In this document: positions 41,693 to 50,901 of the stretch, piece by piece
Position numbering within the stretch: the stretch's first letter is position 1
How the letters are laid out: each line of letters begins with the position of its first letter
Assembly: GCA_947463515.1 (NCBI GenBank)
Contig: CANHRI010000003.1
Location: forward strand, 16,006 to 80,005
Reading direction: 5' to 3'
DNA length: 64,000 bases
DNA from: Flavobacteriaceae bacterium
GTDB taxonomy: Bacteria > Bacteroidota > Bacteroidia > Flavobacteriales > Flavobacteriaceae
Program-made: the position numbers and the translations under genes
The notes under the pieces: generated by a model
Databases searched by the model: none
Told to the model about the DNA's origin: nothing
The model's input: only the letters and a program-made list of their open reading frames with translations

Positions 41693-42796
41693 ATGCGGTT
41701 ACTTCAAATCACAGCGTCCAACGTGTGGCGCGGTCACGAACAGCAGATTGTTTATTATTACGATGCCTTTGCCACCAAAGGAATTCACCAAGTCTTGCTA
41801 TGTACACCCGATACCCGATTGCACGAAATTGCGCAGGAAAAAAACTATCGCGTCCATACACTGCCCTTCCATTCGGAATACGACCGAAAATGGATGAAAA
41901 AAATCAATCAAATCGTTCGTGAAGAAAAAATCGATCTCATTCTCATTCACAACAGTACTGCCCACACGCTTTGTGTGCTTTCGTCATTAGTATACGGATG
42001 GAAAACGCCTATGGTATTTTTCCGTACCTTAATTAAAAAGGTCGACACCAACTTTTTTCGCAAGTGGAAATACAACTACAGCGGGTTGAAAAAAATCGTT
42101 TGTGTCTCACAAGCTGTTATCGATGTTTTAGCCCCTGCCATCAAAGATAAAAGCCGACTTTCCATTGTAGGAAGTGCCACCGATTTGGAGGAATTCCACC
42201 GTACCCAACCTACAGGATGGTTACGAAAGGAATTAGGATTGACCGACGATACTGTCATCATTGGAAACATTGCCGCTTTTGTAGGGTTTAAAGACCATGT
42301 CACTTTGGTCCATGCTGCTGCCGAGATTGTCAAAAAAATCCCTAAAGTCGTCTTTGTTTTGGCAGGAAAAGGCGAACTTGAAGAAAATATTAAAGCGCTT
42401 GTAGCCGAAAAAGAATTGACCCAACATTTTGTGTTTTTAGGGTTTCGAAAAGATATTCCCGAACTCTTTCCTGAGTTTGACCTTTTTCTTTTTACGTCCA
42501 AACTCGAACCCACAGGAGGTGTTTTACTTGAAGCCTATGCCAGTCATGTACCCATTATAGCTACCCGTGCAGGAGGAATTCCTGAAGTGGTGGTCGAGGG
42601 AGAAACGGGCTTGCTTTGTGAGAAAGAAAATCCGATTGACTTTGCAGAAAAAACGGTACAACTTCTCCAAGATAAAGCGTTGCAACAGCGATTGGTGGCC
42701 AACGGGTATCAGCATTTGTTGACCCATTTTACCAAAGAAGTCATTGCAGAGGCGATGTATAAGGAATTGGAACTTGTTTATCGCGCCTCACTATGA
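41693..42796 (+). CDS. GT4-family glycosyltransferase
   Basis: 367 residues from the ATG at 41693; an upstream TTG in the same frame is less likely. GT-B fold: ITASNVWRGHEQQIVYYY at the acceptor side, SIVGSATDLEEF at the hinge, LAGKGELEENI, and the donor-site E-x7-E in EPTGGVLLEAYASHVPIIATRAGGIPEVV. It transfers a sugar from a nucleotide donor, probably to LPS. It overlaps the next gene by ATGA. Confidence 0.9.
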   Translation: MRLLQITASNVWRGHEQQIVYYYDAFATKGIHQVLLCTPDTRLHEIAQEKNYRVHTLPFHSEYDRKWMKKINQIVREEKIDLILIHNSTAHTLCVLSSLVYGWKTPMVFFRTLIKKVDTNFFRKWKYNYSGLKKIVCVSQAVIDVLAPAIKDKSRLSIVGSATDLEEFHRTQPTGWLRKELGLTDDTVIIGNIAAFVGFKDHVTLVHAAAEIVKKIPKVVFVLAGKGELEENIKALVAEKELTQHFVFLGFRKDIPELFPEFDLFLFTSKLEPTGGVLLEAYASHVPIIATRAGGIPEVVVEGETGLLCEKENPIDFAEKTVQLLQDKALQQRLVANGYQHLLTHFTKEVIAEAMYKELELVYRASL

Positions 42797-43767
42797 AAAT
42801 CACGATCATCAGTTTTGACTATTTTGACTTCGATAAAAACATCATGGAAGCGCTGCAAAAAAAAGGCATCGAAGCGCATCACATCGATATTTCAAAGTTT
42901 AAATACCGTTACAAATCGTTTGGGGAAAAAGTCAAGAATTTTTTCTCAAAGTTGCTTTTGGGCACCAATGTAAAACGGGTACAAATGGAAGCCTTCGTGC
43001 TGCGGGAACTGGAACAATGGGGCATGCAAGATCAGATTTTGGTCATTCGTCCCGACCGTATTAGTCGGAAAACCCATGAAATCATAAAAACCAAAACAAA
43101 ACAATACCGTGCGTATTTGTACGACAGCACCAACCGGTTTTCCATCAAACATCTGGAAAAAGGATTGTTTGATCTCATTTATACCTTCGACCGCGATGAT
43201 GCGCAAAAGTTTGGTTACCATCCCATCAGTAATTTTATTTATTTTCCCAAAAAAGCAGTAGTCCCCGCAAGTGCATTACCCGTAGCGCTGTTTATGATTG
43301 CCTCCATCGATGAGCGTCTTCCCTTATGGAATGCGGTAGCTGCGTATTGCCGAAAAATGCAACTGCCAACCGATTTTATTGCGGTGGGAAAACGAGAACC
43401 GGCTCAGTTGGATGCAGGAATTGTCTATTCGAAAACCAATCTCTTTTTGGACGCCATTACCGCGCGGATGGACCAATCCCAAGCGTTTTTGGATTTGATT
43501 CGAGAAGAGCAAAACGGATTGAGCTTTCGGGTTTTTGAAGCCATGGGTTACCAACGAAAATTGATTACTTCCAATGCTTCCGTAGTGGAGTATCCCTTTT
43601 ACAATCCCGCCAATATTTTTGTGCTCACCCGAGATAATATCGATCAAATCCAAACATTTTTGGCAGTTCCTTTTGAACCTTTACCCGAAGCATTGTACCA
43701 TCAATTTACTGTTGAACATTGGGTAGATACCGTATTTGAGTTGGAGGAAAAGACCTCCCTATCCTAA
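42793..43767 (+). CDS. Unrecognised LPS-locus protein, possibly GT-B-like
   Basis: 324 residues, starting within the stop of the preceding gene (ATGA), so it is translationally coupled. It opens MKITIISFDYFDFDKNIMEAL, like a Rossmann N-terminus, and has LVIRPDRIS, YLYDSTNRFS and IYTFDRDDAQKF, then a C-terminal half with LSFRVFEAMGYQRKLITSN. That last motif resembles the donor-site region of CgeB-type GT-B enzymes. I cannot name a family with confidence. Given the operon, a glycosyltransferase role is the best guess. Confidence 0.55.
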   Translation: MKITIISFDYFDFDKNIMEALQKKGIEAHHIDISKFKYRYKSFGEKVKNFFSKLLLGTNVKRVQMEAFVLRELEQWGMQDQILVIRPDRISRKTHEIIKTKTKQYRAYLYDSTNRFSIKHLEKGLFDLIYTFDRDDAQKFGYHPISNFIYFPKKAVVPASALPVALFMIASIDERLPLWNAVAAYCRKMQLPTDFIAVGKREPAQLDAGIVYSKTNLFLDAITARMDQSQAFLDLIREEQNGLSFRVFEAMGYQRKLITSNASVVEYPFYNPANIFVLTRDNIDQIQTFLAVPFEPLPEALYHQFTVEHWVDTVFELEEKTSLS

Positions 43768-43775
43768 ACAAATAC

Positions 43776-43783
43776 TATCTTTG
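43776..43783 (+). promoter_or_regulatory. -7 box TATCTTTG before a GT2 gene
   Basis: Perfect TAnnTTTG, 31 nt before the ATG at 43815. The leader contains TGCGCTAACGCA, a small hairpin. Confidence 0.55.
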
Positions 43784-43814
43784 CACGCTGCGCTAACGCA
43801 CACAGTCGATTCCT

Positions 43815-44795
43815 ATGGCAAAAATTTCAGTCGCCTTATGTACTTACAATGGAGCCCGTTTTCTAAACGAGCAGTTGCTTTCTATTGTTGAACAAACGCA
43901 TCCCGTTGATGAAATTGTAATTTCAGATGACGGTTCTACCGATTCCACGATGAACTTACTACTCGAGTGGCAATCGCGCTATCCTGACCGTATTTTTGTA
44001 CACCAAAATCCTGTGAATTTAAAAAGTAATGCCAACTTTGAACAAACACTGCAACGGTGCACGGGCGATTTCCTGTTTTTGGCCGATCAAGACGATGCTT
44101 GGCATCCTGAAAAGGTGCAACGGTTTATGGAAACTTTTGCCCAAAATCCCGAAACGGAAGCGCTATTTTCAGATGGAAGTTTTATGGATGACGAAGGGAA
44201 TCTCCTCCACGAACCCTTATCGTTGTGGGAAAGCGTACGATTCTTCCCTGAAAATCCCCACAATCCTGACGCCTTGCTCCACTCCCTACTTTTCAATGCC
44301 AATTTCCTGACAGGAGCAACCCTATGCATACGAAGAGAAAGTTTGAAGCACGCCTTGCCGTTTCGAACCGGAAAAGGATTTTTACATGATGAATGGTTGG
44401 CCTTTGTTTTTGCGCAACGGCAAACATTACGTGCCATTCCTGAGCGCTTAATTCGTTATCGTTTGCACGGCCAACAACAAGTAGGTGTGAGCAAAATAAA
44501 TGACCCTGTGCAGGTACGACAAGAAAAGTGGGACTACCAGCAATTGGTCCTGGGACAGCGCGAACCCCACACCCTAAACGATTACAAGACAAAGGCAAAA
44601 ACCTATTTTAACCAATACGAAAAATACCTATTTTTATACCGTGCCCATACTTTGGAGGCTTTTCAAAGCGTCAGCGATACTTTAAAAAACCACTACATTC
44701 AAGCGGATCAAGCCATGAAACGCAAGAACATCTTGGCCTACACCGTTTTGAAACTGGTAGATCGCTTGAAAGGAAAACGGCAATTACATCACTAA
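43815..44795 (+). CDS. GT2 glycosyltransferase (rhamnosyl/galactosyltransferase-like)
   Basis: 326 residues. ISVALCTYNGARFLNEQLLSI and EIVISDDGSTDSTMNLL form the nucleotide site. FLFLADQDDAWHPEKV carries the metal-binding DQDD typical of rhamnosyltransferase-like GT2 enzymes. A C-terminal extension of ~90 residues is helical and basic. It is followed after 13 bp by the FkbM gene. Likely an O-antigen or outer-core glycosyltransferase. Confidence 0.87.
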   Translation: MAKISVALCTYNGARFLNEQLLSIVEQTHPVDEIVISDDGSTDSTMNLLLEWQSRYPDRIFVHQNPVNLKSNANFEQTLQRCTGDFLFLADQDDAWHPEKVQRFMETFAQNPETEALFSDGSFMDDEGNLLHEPLSLWESVRFFPENPHNPDALLHSLLFNANFLTGATLCIRRESLKHALPFRTGKGFLHDEWLAFVFAQRQTLRAIPERLIRYRLHGQQQVGVSKINDPVQVRQEKWDYQQLVLGQREPHTLNDYKTKAKTYFNQYEKYLFLYRAHTLEAFQSVSDTLKNHYIQADQAMKRKNILAYTVLKLVDRLKGKRQLHH

Positions 44796-44808
44796 ATGCA
44801 ACCGAACC

Positions 44809-45573
44809 ATGCTTAAAAAATTAGTTTACTTAAAACAACTTAAAAAACATTTTCAATTTTTAGACGTTCTGGCGCTCCTATGGGGATTGTCATTAAAAAA
44901 AGAACGCATTCGGTTGCCACAAAGTAAACGCAGTATTTACTTGCGAAGAAAAACAAAAGACACCGAAACTTTCAAAGAAATTTTCATCACTTCGCTTTAC
45001 CACATGCGACTGCCGATGCAACCCAAAACGATTGTGGATGCGGGTGCCAATGTAGGGTTAGCGTCACTATTTTTCCATTTAAAATTCCCCAAAGCGGCTA
45101 TCGTAGCCTTGGAAATTGAGGCCCAAAATGCAGCGTGTATTCGCAAAAACACCGCAGGTATCGCCACCATAGAAGTGTTGGAAAAAGCCTTATACAACCG
45201 AACGTCGTTTTTTAAAATTGAAGATCCCTACAACGCCAGTAATAGTTTTCAAATCAAAGAAGTGAGCGGTACGGAACCCTATGATATCGCCTCTATCACC
45301 TTAGATACCCTTATGGCCGAACGCGGTTGGGAAACCATTGATGTGTTAAAAATCGACATTGAAGGGGCCGAAAAAGAATTGTTTGAAAGCCATTATGAAA
45401 ATTGGTTGCCCAAAACCAAAGTAATTATGATCGAAACCCACGACCGCATGATTCCAAAATGCTCGTATACCGTGATGGAAACGATCAATCGGTATGATTT
45501 TATCTTGTATACCACTACCGAAGGTACCCTGATCTATTTCAATACCGCATTAGTAGATCTTACGGGGTTCTAA
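44809..45573 (+). CDS. FkbM-family SAM-dependent methyltransferase
   Basis: 254 residues. The SAM-binding motif is TIVDAGANVGLASLFF, followed by AIVALEIEAQNAACIRKN. VLKIDIEGAEKELFE is the FkbM signature that holds the catalytic region. It probably O-methylates a sugar of the LPS. It sits at the end of the glycosyltransferase block and 3 bp before the YrdC-type gene, so translation may be coupled. Confidence 0.87.
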   Translation: MLKKLVYLKQLKKHFQFLDVLALLWGLSLKKERIRLPQSKRSIYLRRKTKDTETFKEIFITSLYHMRLPMQPKTIVDAGANVGLASLFFHLKFPKAAIVALEIEAQNAACIRKNTAGIATIEVLEKALYNRTSFFKIEDPYNASNSFQIKEVSGTEPYDIASITLDTLMAERGWETIDVLKIDIEGAEKELFESHYENWLPKTKVIMIETHDRMIPKCSYTVMETINRYDFILYTTTEGTLIYFNTALVDLTGF

Positions 45574-45576
45574 CGT

Positions 45577-46149
45577 ATGAAAAGTGAATTAACACAAGAG
45601 GTTCATCGCGCCTATGAAGTAATCCAAGCTGGCGGTATTATCTTGTATCCCACCGATACGGTTTGGGGCATTGGGTGTGATGCCACCAACGAAGCGGCTG
45701 TCCAAAAGATTTATGCCTTAAAACAACGCGAAGAATCCAAAAGCATGATTGTATTGATGCACAGCGAACGCTTGGTGCATTCGGTATTTCATCAAATTCC
45801 TGAAGTGGCCTGGCAGCTCTTGGAGTTTGCTACCAAACCCACTACGCTTATTTTGGACCAACCCAAAAATGTGGCTTCCAACCTTATCAGCGCCGATAAT
45901 TCCCTCGGTATGCGGTTGGTGACCGAACCTTTTTGTTATCAATTAATGGAGCGAATGAAACGCCCGTTGGTGTCGACTTCGGCCAATATCTCGGGGGCAC
46001 CAACACCGAGCACGTTTCACCAAATTCACCCCGACATTGTGCAAGGGGTTGATTATGTCGTGCAATTGCATCACGATCGCGTGACTAGCAAACCGTCGAC
46101 GATTATCAAACTTACCCTTGATGCGCAAGTAACGGTGATACGGAAATAA
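45577..46149 (+). CDS. L-threonylcarbamoyladenylate synthase (YrdC/Sua5 type)
   Basis: 190 residues with the YrdC fold: GGIILYPTDTVWGIGCDA, KREESKSM-type KxR motif (ALKQREESKSMIVLM) and LVSTSANISGAPTP. It makes the threonylcarbamoyl-AMP used for the t6A modification at position 37 of ANN-decoding tRNAs. It follows the FkbM gene by 3 bp, though its role is unrelated. An octamer repeat tract begins at the base after its stop. Confidence 0.9.
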   Translation: MKSELTQEVHRAYEVIQAGGIILYPTDTVWGIGCDATNEAAVQKIYALKQREESKSMIVLMHSERLVHSVFHQIPEVAWQLLEFATKPTTLILDQPKNVASNLISADNSLGMRLVTEPFCYQLMERMKRPLVSTSANISGAPTPSTFHQIHPDIVQGVDYVVQLHHDRVTSKPSTIIKLTLDAQVTVIRK

Positions 46150-46197
46150 TTTGAAAATTTGAAGATTTGAAAATTTGAAGATTTGAAGATTTGAAAA
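46150..46197 (+). repeat. 8-bp tandem repeat (TTTGAAAA / TTTGAAGA), six units
   Basis: Order of units: AA, GA, AA, GA, GA, AA (last two bases). It starts directly after the stop codon of the YrdC-type gene. Confidence 0.93.
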
Positions 46198-46245
46198 ACG
46201 TGATTCATGCACCGATTGCACCAGCGGTAGCCCCGAAGTAACGGG

Positions 46246-46300
46246 AGGCATCCTTTTATGAAGCGGCAGCGAAATAAAAGATACAGCGGATAACGCGCCC
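46246..46300. repeat. Dispersed hairpin element, copy A
   Basis: GGCATCC at 46247-46253, stem CTTTTAT/ATAAAAG (46253-46259 with 46274-46280), then GATACAGCGGA. A second copy with the same flanks and a different stem lies at 56811-56870. It is intergenic, 3' of the YrdC-type gene and 5' of cca. Confidence 0.6.
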
Positions 46301-46328
46301 GGGAATCTAAATTACCAACGTGAATTAG

Positions 46329-46336
46329 TACTTTTG
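46329..46336 (+). promoter_or_regulatory. -7 box TACTTTTG of cca
   Basis: Perfect TAnnTTTG, 17 nt before the TTG start at 46354. Confidence 0.55.
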
Positions 46337-46353
46337 CAAAAAAATATTTCTCT

Positions 46354-47769
46354 TTGAAAACCAATTACGCTGACGTTTTAGACCAAAAGATTTTCAAAAT
46401 CATAGCCCAGGCTGCAGCCGAATTGCAGTTGGAGAGCTATGTTATTGGCGGTTTTGTAAGGGATATTTTGTTGCAACGGAACCACAAAAAGGACATTGAC
46501 ATTGTGTCGGTGGGGTCGGGAATTGATTTGGCGCTGAAAGTAAGTAGCCTGCTTCCCCATCAACCCAAAGTGCAAGTTTTTAAAAACTACGGAACGGCCA
46601 TGTTGCGCTACAAGGATATGGATATCGAATTTGTTGGCGCGCGAAAAGAAAGTTACACCGAAGAAAGTCGCAACCCCTTGGTCGATACCGGCACTTTGGA
46701 AGACGATCAAAACCGACGGGATTTTACCATCAATGCCTTGGCTTTTTCACTGAATTCGACCAATTTTGGGGCGTTGATTGATCCGTTTGGGGGCGTTTCA
46801 GACCTGGAGGCCAAAGTGATCCGCACGCCTTTGGACCCTGATATTACCTACTCTGACGATCCGTTGCGGATGTTGCGCGCCATTCGGTTTGCGACGCAAT
46901 TGGACTTTACCATTGCTCCAGAATCGTTGGAAGCGATAGCGCGAAATGCATACCGTATCGATATCATTTCGGGGGAACGCATTGTGGATGAGTTGCATAA
47001 AATACTGCAAACTCCGCAGCCGTCGACGGGCTTTTTATTGTTGTACCAAACCCAACTTTTGGAACGAATTTTACCGGAATTGACCGCTTTAAATTTGGTC
47101 GAAGAAGTCGAAGGGCATACCCATAAAAACAATTTTTACCATACGCTAGAAGTCGTCGATAACATTTGTAAAACGACCGATGATTTGTGGTTGCGATGGG
47201 CAGCACTGTTACATGATATCGGGAAGGCGCCCACCAAACGATTTCACAAAAAACAAGGATGGACCTTTCACGGGCACGAATTTTTGGGCGGTAAAATGGT
47301 TAAGAAACTCTTTGCCCGTTTGCACATGCCCTTGAATCAAAAGATGAAGTTTGTGCAAAAAATGGTCATGATGAGTTCCCGCCCGATTGTACTTTCGCAA
47401 GAGATTGTGACGGATAGTGCCGTGCGCCGCTTAATTTTTGATGCCGGTGAAGATGTAGAGTCGCTGATGACGTTGTGTGAAGCCGATATTACGACGAAAA
47501 ATCCGAAGAAGTTTGAAAAATACCATAAAAACTTTGAACTCGTTCGCCAAAAAATAGTTGAAGTTGAAGCTCGAGACCAAGTGCGCAATTTCCAACCGCC
47601 CATCACGGGAGAGGAAATTATGGAGCGATTCAACCTAAAACCCTCACGCGAAGTGGGTCAATTGAAAGAGGCCGTAAAAGAAGCCATTTTGGAAGGAGAA
47701 ATTCCCAACGAATACGAAGCGGCTTATGCTTTTGTGTTGGCGAAAGCGAAAGAAATGGGGTTGGTGTAG
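46354..47769 (+). CDS. cca: CCA tRNA nucleotidyltransferase with HD domain
   Basis: 471 residues, apparently from a TTG start: there is no ATG in frame between the promoter and the conserved core. The nucleotidyltransferase domain has [12 protein letters not shown] and KDIDIVSVG, with the RDxxINA-type [11 protein letters not shown]. Middle tRNA-binding helices follow, then an HD domain with [13 protein letters not shown]. It adds or repairs the 3' CCA of tRNAs in the cytoplasm. The HD domain may process 2',3'-cyclic ends. Confidence 0.93.
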   Translation: MKTNYADVLDQKIFKIIAQAAAELQLESYVIGGFVRDILLQRNHKKDIDIVSVGSGIDLALKVSSLLPHQPKVQVFKNYGTAMLRYKDMDIEFVGARKESYTEESRNPLVDTGTLEDDQNRRDFTINALAFSLNSTNFGALIDPFGGVSDLEAKVIRTPLDPDITYSDDPLRMLRAIRFATQLDFTIAPESLEAIARNAYRIDIISGERIVDELHKILQTPQPSTGFLLLYQTQLLERILPELTALNLVEEVEGHTHKNNFYHTLEVVDNICKTTDDLWLRWAALLHDIGKAPTKRFHKKQGWTFHGHEFLGGKMVKKLFARLHMPLNQKMKFVQKMVMMSSRPIVLSQEIVTDSAVRRLIFDAGEDVESLMTLCEADITTKNPKKFEKYHKNFELVRQKIVEVEARDQVRNFQPPITGEEIMERFNLKPSREVGQLKEAVKEAILEGEIPNEYEAAYAFVLAKAKEMGLV

Positions 47770-47811
47770 CTTCTGAGTTACTTAGACGCTGAGACACTAA
47801 GCTTCTGAGTT
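47770..47811 (+). repeat. 8-bp repeat tract (CTTCTGAG-type)
   Basis: Five octamers in register: CTTCTGAG, TTACTTAG, ACGCTGAG, ACACTAAG, CTTCTGAG. It begins at the base after the cca stop codon. Confidence 0.75.
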
Positions 47812-47912
47812 AAAAACTTTGAAACGAATTTACGCTACTTTTCTACTCTTTATTCTTCGAAAAAAACAAAAAATTAACCACCGTTTAATCGATGCAATTC
47901 AAGTCTGTACTG

Positions 47913-47920
47913 TACCTTTG
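47913..47920 (+). promoter_or_regulatory. -7 box TACCTTTG of ctaA
   Basis: Perfect TAnnTTTG. It overlaps a GTG that opens the longer frame, so translation should start at the ATG at 47941. Confidence 0.6.
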
Positions 47921-47940
47921 TGGGGCTTAAAAATTTTCTT

Positions 47941-48960
47941 ATGAAAGCGGATAAAGGCGTTATCAATTGGTTGTTTACCGGTTGTATTTTGGTTTTTGTA
48001 ATGGTCGTTGTGGGTGGAATTACCCGATTGACAGGTTCAGGATTATCGATGACGGATTGGCATTTGGTCACCGATACCTTTCCCCCATTGAGTGATGCTG
48101 CTTGGCAAACCGCTTTTGAAGAATACAAGAAGTTTCCCGAATACCAACGCATCAACAGCCACTTCACGTTGGCTGATTACAAGTTCATTTACTTTTGGGA
48201 ATGGTTCCACCGCTTTATTGCGCGGATTTTAGGCTTCGTCTTTTTGATTCCGTTTATCTATTTTTTAATTAAAAAACGAATGACGCAACGAACGGTTTTC
48301 CAATGCTTGATTTTATTGGGCATGGGAGCCTTTCAAGGATTTTTGGGTTGGTTCATGGTTAAAAGTGGATTGGTCGATTTTAACCAGCCCGATGTGAGTC
48401 ATTTCCGATTGTCCATGCACCTTACCTTTGCCTTTCTCACCTTTGCGTATACTTTGTGGATTGCTTTGGACTTGAAGTACCAAGGCATTTCGGAACGCAT
48501 TGCGCCTTTAGGTAAAATTGCCCTTTGGACTTGGATCTTGGTTGTGGTGCAAATTATATGGGGTGGATTTGTCGCTGGATTAGATGCAGGATATATTCAC
48601 AACCACTGGCCCTTGATGAGCGATGGACAGTTTTTTCACGAAAGCATTCTTTTGGAAAAACCCAATTGGTTGTTGCGTTTCACCGAAGGAAAAAGTGGCG
48701 TACAATTTATACACCGCACCTTGGCTTATGTGGTCGTAGGTTTTATCGTTTACTTGGCCGTTAAAAGTCGGAAATACGCGCTTTCTACAACCCAGAAAAA
48801 TGGAATAACAGCCTTGTTGGTTGTGGTTTTCGTTCAAGTGTCTTTAGGGATCCTCACCTTATTGTATAGCGTTCCGTTGTGGTTGGGCGTGACGCATCAA
48901 GCGGTGGCGTTCTTTTTGTTGGCAGCCATTACGTTTGTGATGCATCGATTACGAAAGTAA
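47941..48960 (+). CDS. ctaA: Haem A synthase (COX15/CtaA)
   Basis: 339 residues from the ATG at 47941, with about eight membrane helices. Motifs: VVVGGITRLTGSGLSMTDWHLVTD at the N-terminus, WEWFHRFIARILG with a haem-ligand His, LSMHLTFAF, and in the second half FIHRTLAYVV and LGVTHQAVAFFLL. It oxidises haem O to haem A for aa3-type oxidases. That implies the cell also has a haem-A oxidase besides the cbb3 enzyme encoded here. Confidence 0.95.
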   Translation: MKADKGVINWLFTGCILVFVMVVVGGITRLTGSGLSMTDWHLVTDTFPPLSDAAWQTAFEEYKKFPEYQRINSHFTLADYKFIYFWEWFHRFIARILGFVFLIPFIYFLIKKRMTQRTVFQCLILLGMGAFQGFLGWFMVKSGLVDFNQPDVSHFRLSMHLTFAFLTFAYTLWIALDLKYQGISERIAPLGKIALWTWILVVVQIIWGGFVAGLDAGYIHNHWPLMSDGQFFHESILLEKPNWLLRFTEGKSGVQFIHRTLAYVVVGFIVYLAVKSRKYALSTTQKNGITALLVVVFVQVSLGILTLLYSVPLWLGVTHQAVAFFLLAAITFVMHRLRK

Positions 48961-48989
48961 ATCAACGCACAATTGACTAAAACCAAAAC

Positions 48990-49511
48990 TTAAGAAGCGA
49001 TTTTCTCTAAAGCCAAATAATGAGAGAGCTCCCCTTTTGCCGTAAACTTAGGGTATAATTCGATCGCACAAGCATAAACACTGCCATCTTTTTTATAGTT
49101 CAAAACCGTTTCACAAATGGCGCGTTGCGCTGCCAATGCTTTTCGAATACGTTCGCGTGAATGCGGTAAAGTCATTGGCCCTTGAAACATTTTGGGTGTT
49201 TTCCCAATCACTTCAGAAGGTTTATACCCCGTCAACTCTTGAATGTTGGCGGAAACATACACGATAGTCAAGTCAGGATTGGTTACAAGTACCACTTTTT
49301 GATGTTCAAACAAATGGGTATACAAGTGCTCCTTTTCACTCCATTGCGCTTGAATTTCAGCAAATTTGGTTTGTAAATTGAAATGGAATTGTGCCCACGA
49401 CACAAGAGGAATGGGGCAAATTCGAAGTGTTTTGTAATATTTAGCTACGGCTTTTTCGTACGAAGGGGTCATAATCAATGCTTTAATCGAGAATAAACCA
49501 CTTGTGTTCAA
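48990..49511 (-). CDS. Stand-alone PAS-domain protein
   Basis: 173 residues (or 160 if the second ATG, at 49472, is used). The N-terminal ~70 residues are helical; a PAS domain follows (about 70-170): VVLVTNPDLTIVYVSANIQ, ELTGYKPSEVIGKTPKMFQG, then VLNYKKDGSVYACAIELYP. The cysteine of photoactive LOV domains is absent. There is no output domain, so it may act as a partner of another sensor. It is alone, convergent with ctaA. Confidence 0.8.
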   Translation of the reverse strand: MNTSGLFSIKALIMTPSYEKAVAKYYKTLRICPIPLVSWAQFHFNLQTKFAEIQAQWSEKEHLYTHLFEHQKVVLVTNPDLTIVYVSANIQELTGYKPSEVIGKTPKMFQGPMTLPHSRERIRKALAAQRAICETVLNYKKDGSVYACAIELYPKFTAKGELSHYLALEKIAS

Positions 49512-49787
49512 TAGGTTTCATGCTATTGAAAAAAAGCCCAACTATTTCTCGTGATACTTGGAGCAATCAAAAGAGTGTACCTGACTCTTCCTTAAAGGAA
49601 ACACAGTTACACGACAGTCTAAGAATTTCACTTAGTTCCACTTTTATCAGCCATAGGCTAATCTTTCGATTGTGTTATGTAAAGGTTCAAATGTAGTACT
49701 ATTTTTAAAAATCCCCATGTTAAAATATAAGAACTACATTTTGGTGGAAATTTAAAATTTAAAATAACCTAATTTAAAATAGTAAAA
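49512..49787. other. Intergenic gap
   Basis: AT-rich DNA between the PAS gene start and the LytTR gene end. I see no gene. It contains a weak TTTAAAATTTA repeat near 49752-49777. Confidence 0.4.
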
Positions 49788-50549
49788 CTATCCCAGCCAT
49801 TCCTTAAACTCCCCTACCCGTTCCCGAGCCACAATGATTTCCTCCCCTTTATACGTGGGCAACAGCACTTTAAGCCGTGAGTTGCTATGGACTTGAATCT
49901 CCTTAATCGCTTTTAACGGAATGATGAATTTCCGCGATACCCTAAAAAAGGCACCGGGATCCAACTCTTGTTCTACCTGCTCCAGCGACTGATCCAACAA
50001 AAAGGTTCGGTTGTCCAAGGTATGCAGAAAAGTCCCTTTATTTTCGCTATAAATGCATTCAATAGTATCGACAGGAATCATTTTCAACTGCTGCCCTACT
50101 TTTAAGGTAAAACGCTGTTTGTAGGTGCGATCGACGGGGTTGATTAATAGTTTGCGTATGGTTTCAAAATCCAAAGCAATCGAGGGATGTACCACCGTTT
50201 CTGAGCGGCTTTTGAACTTCAATACCGCGGCTTCCAATTCTTCTTCATCAATCGGTTTCAACAAATAATCGATACTGTTCATTTTAAATGCGCGCAAAGC
50301 ATATTCGTCGTAGGCCGTCGTAAAAATGATAGGACTCTTGATAGCAACAGCTTCAAATATTTCAAATGATAGCCCGTCGGAGAGTTGGATGTCGAGAAAA
50401 ATTAAATCCGGATGCGGTTGGGTTTCAAACCAAGCAATCGACGCTTCCACCGAGTGTAATAACTCAAGGACTTGCAAGCCTAATTTTTCGACTTTTCGTT
50501 GCAACAAACGTGCGGCTGGTTTTTCGTCTTCTATAATCAATACCTTCAT
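49788..50549 (-). CDS. LytTR-family response regulator
   Basis: 253 residues. The receiver domain has acidic pocket EDE (7-9) and phosphoacceptor Asp53 in LIFLDIQLSDG, plus a Lys in LLKPID. The C-terminal LytTR DNA-binding domain includes IECIYSENKGTFLHTLD and FFRVSRKFIIPLKAIKEI. It is the last gene of an operon with a LytS-like histidine kinase and 2TM proteins on the same strand, and is the likely output of that kinase. Confidence 0.93.
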   Translation of the reverse strand: MKVLIIEDEKPAARLLQRKVEKLGLQVLELLHSVEASIAWFETQPHPDLIFLDIQLSDGLSFEIFEAVAIKSPIIFTTAYDEYALRAFKMNSIDYLLKPIDEEELEAAVLKFKSRSETVVHPSIALDFETIRKLLINPVDRTYKQRFTLKVGQQLKMIPVDTIECIYSENKGTFLHTLDNRTFLLDQSLEQVEQELDPGAFFRVSRKFIIPLKAIKEIQVHSNSRLKVLLPTYKGEEIIVARERVGEFKEWLG

Positions 50550-50588
50550 GAGTGTGGGTTATTAATGTGAAAAGGCTTAGTGTTATTA

Positions 50589-50900
50589 TTAGGATTTGCC
50601 GTGTTGGCGTTGTTCTTGTTCCATGAAGGCTTTAATCTTACGATCTTCCCATTCTTTCCCCAAAAAATATTCAGGAATAAAAACGGATAATCCGTGCGCT
50701 ACAAGTCCAATACCCCAAAAAAAGGCGGTGCTAAATACACGAAATTGCCAGAGGGTTTCTCCTTCCTCTAATCCTTGAATTTGGGTTACAATCAAGAATA
50801 GATTTACGATAACGTAAACCAACAAATGGCTGTAAAATCCTTTTATCTTTTTTACGCGTTTAGCAGCTGCGTCATAAGCGTATTGTTCGTCTGGTGTCAT
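50589..50900 (-). CDS. 2TM-domain protein
   Basis: 103 residues: a short helical N-terminus (AYDAAAKRVKKIKGFYSHL), two membrane helices (LLVYVIVNLFLIVTQI; FSTAFFWGIGLVAHGLSVF), and the 2TM tail GKEWEDRKIKAFMEQEQ. One of three 2TM domains in this operon. The domain has no known biochemical role; its co-location with LytS/LytTR genes suggests signalling at the membrane. Confidence 0.87.
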   Translation of the reverse strand: MTPDEQYAYDAAAKRVKKIKGFYSHLLVYVIVNLFLIVTQIQGLEEGETLWQFRVFSTAFFWGIGLVAHGLSVFIPEYFLGKEWEDRKIKAFMEQEQRQHGKS

Positions 50901-50901
50901 A

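Noticed and set aside
46071..46364. Minus-strand ORFs between the YrdC-type gene and cca
   Set aside because: They translate the octamer repeat (repeating FKSSNFQIF-like residues) and the hairpin element, so they are artefacts.
48990..49511. LOV photoreceptor
   Set aside because: The PAS domain has GKTPKMFQG in place of the GRNCRFLQ motif and lacks the flavin-adduct cysteine.
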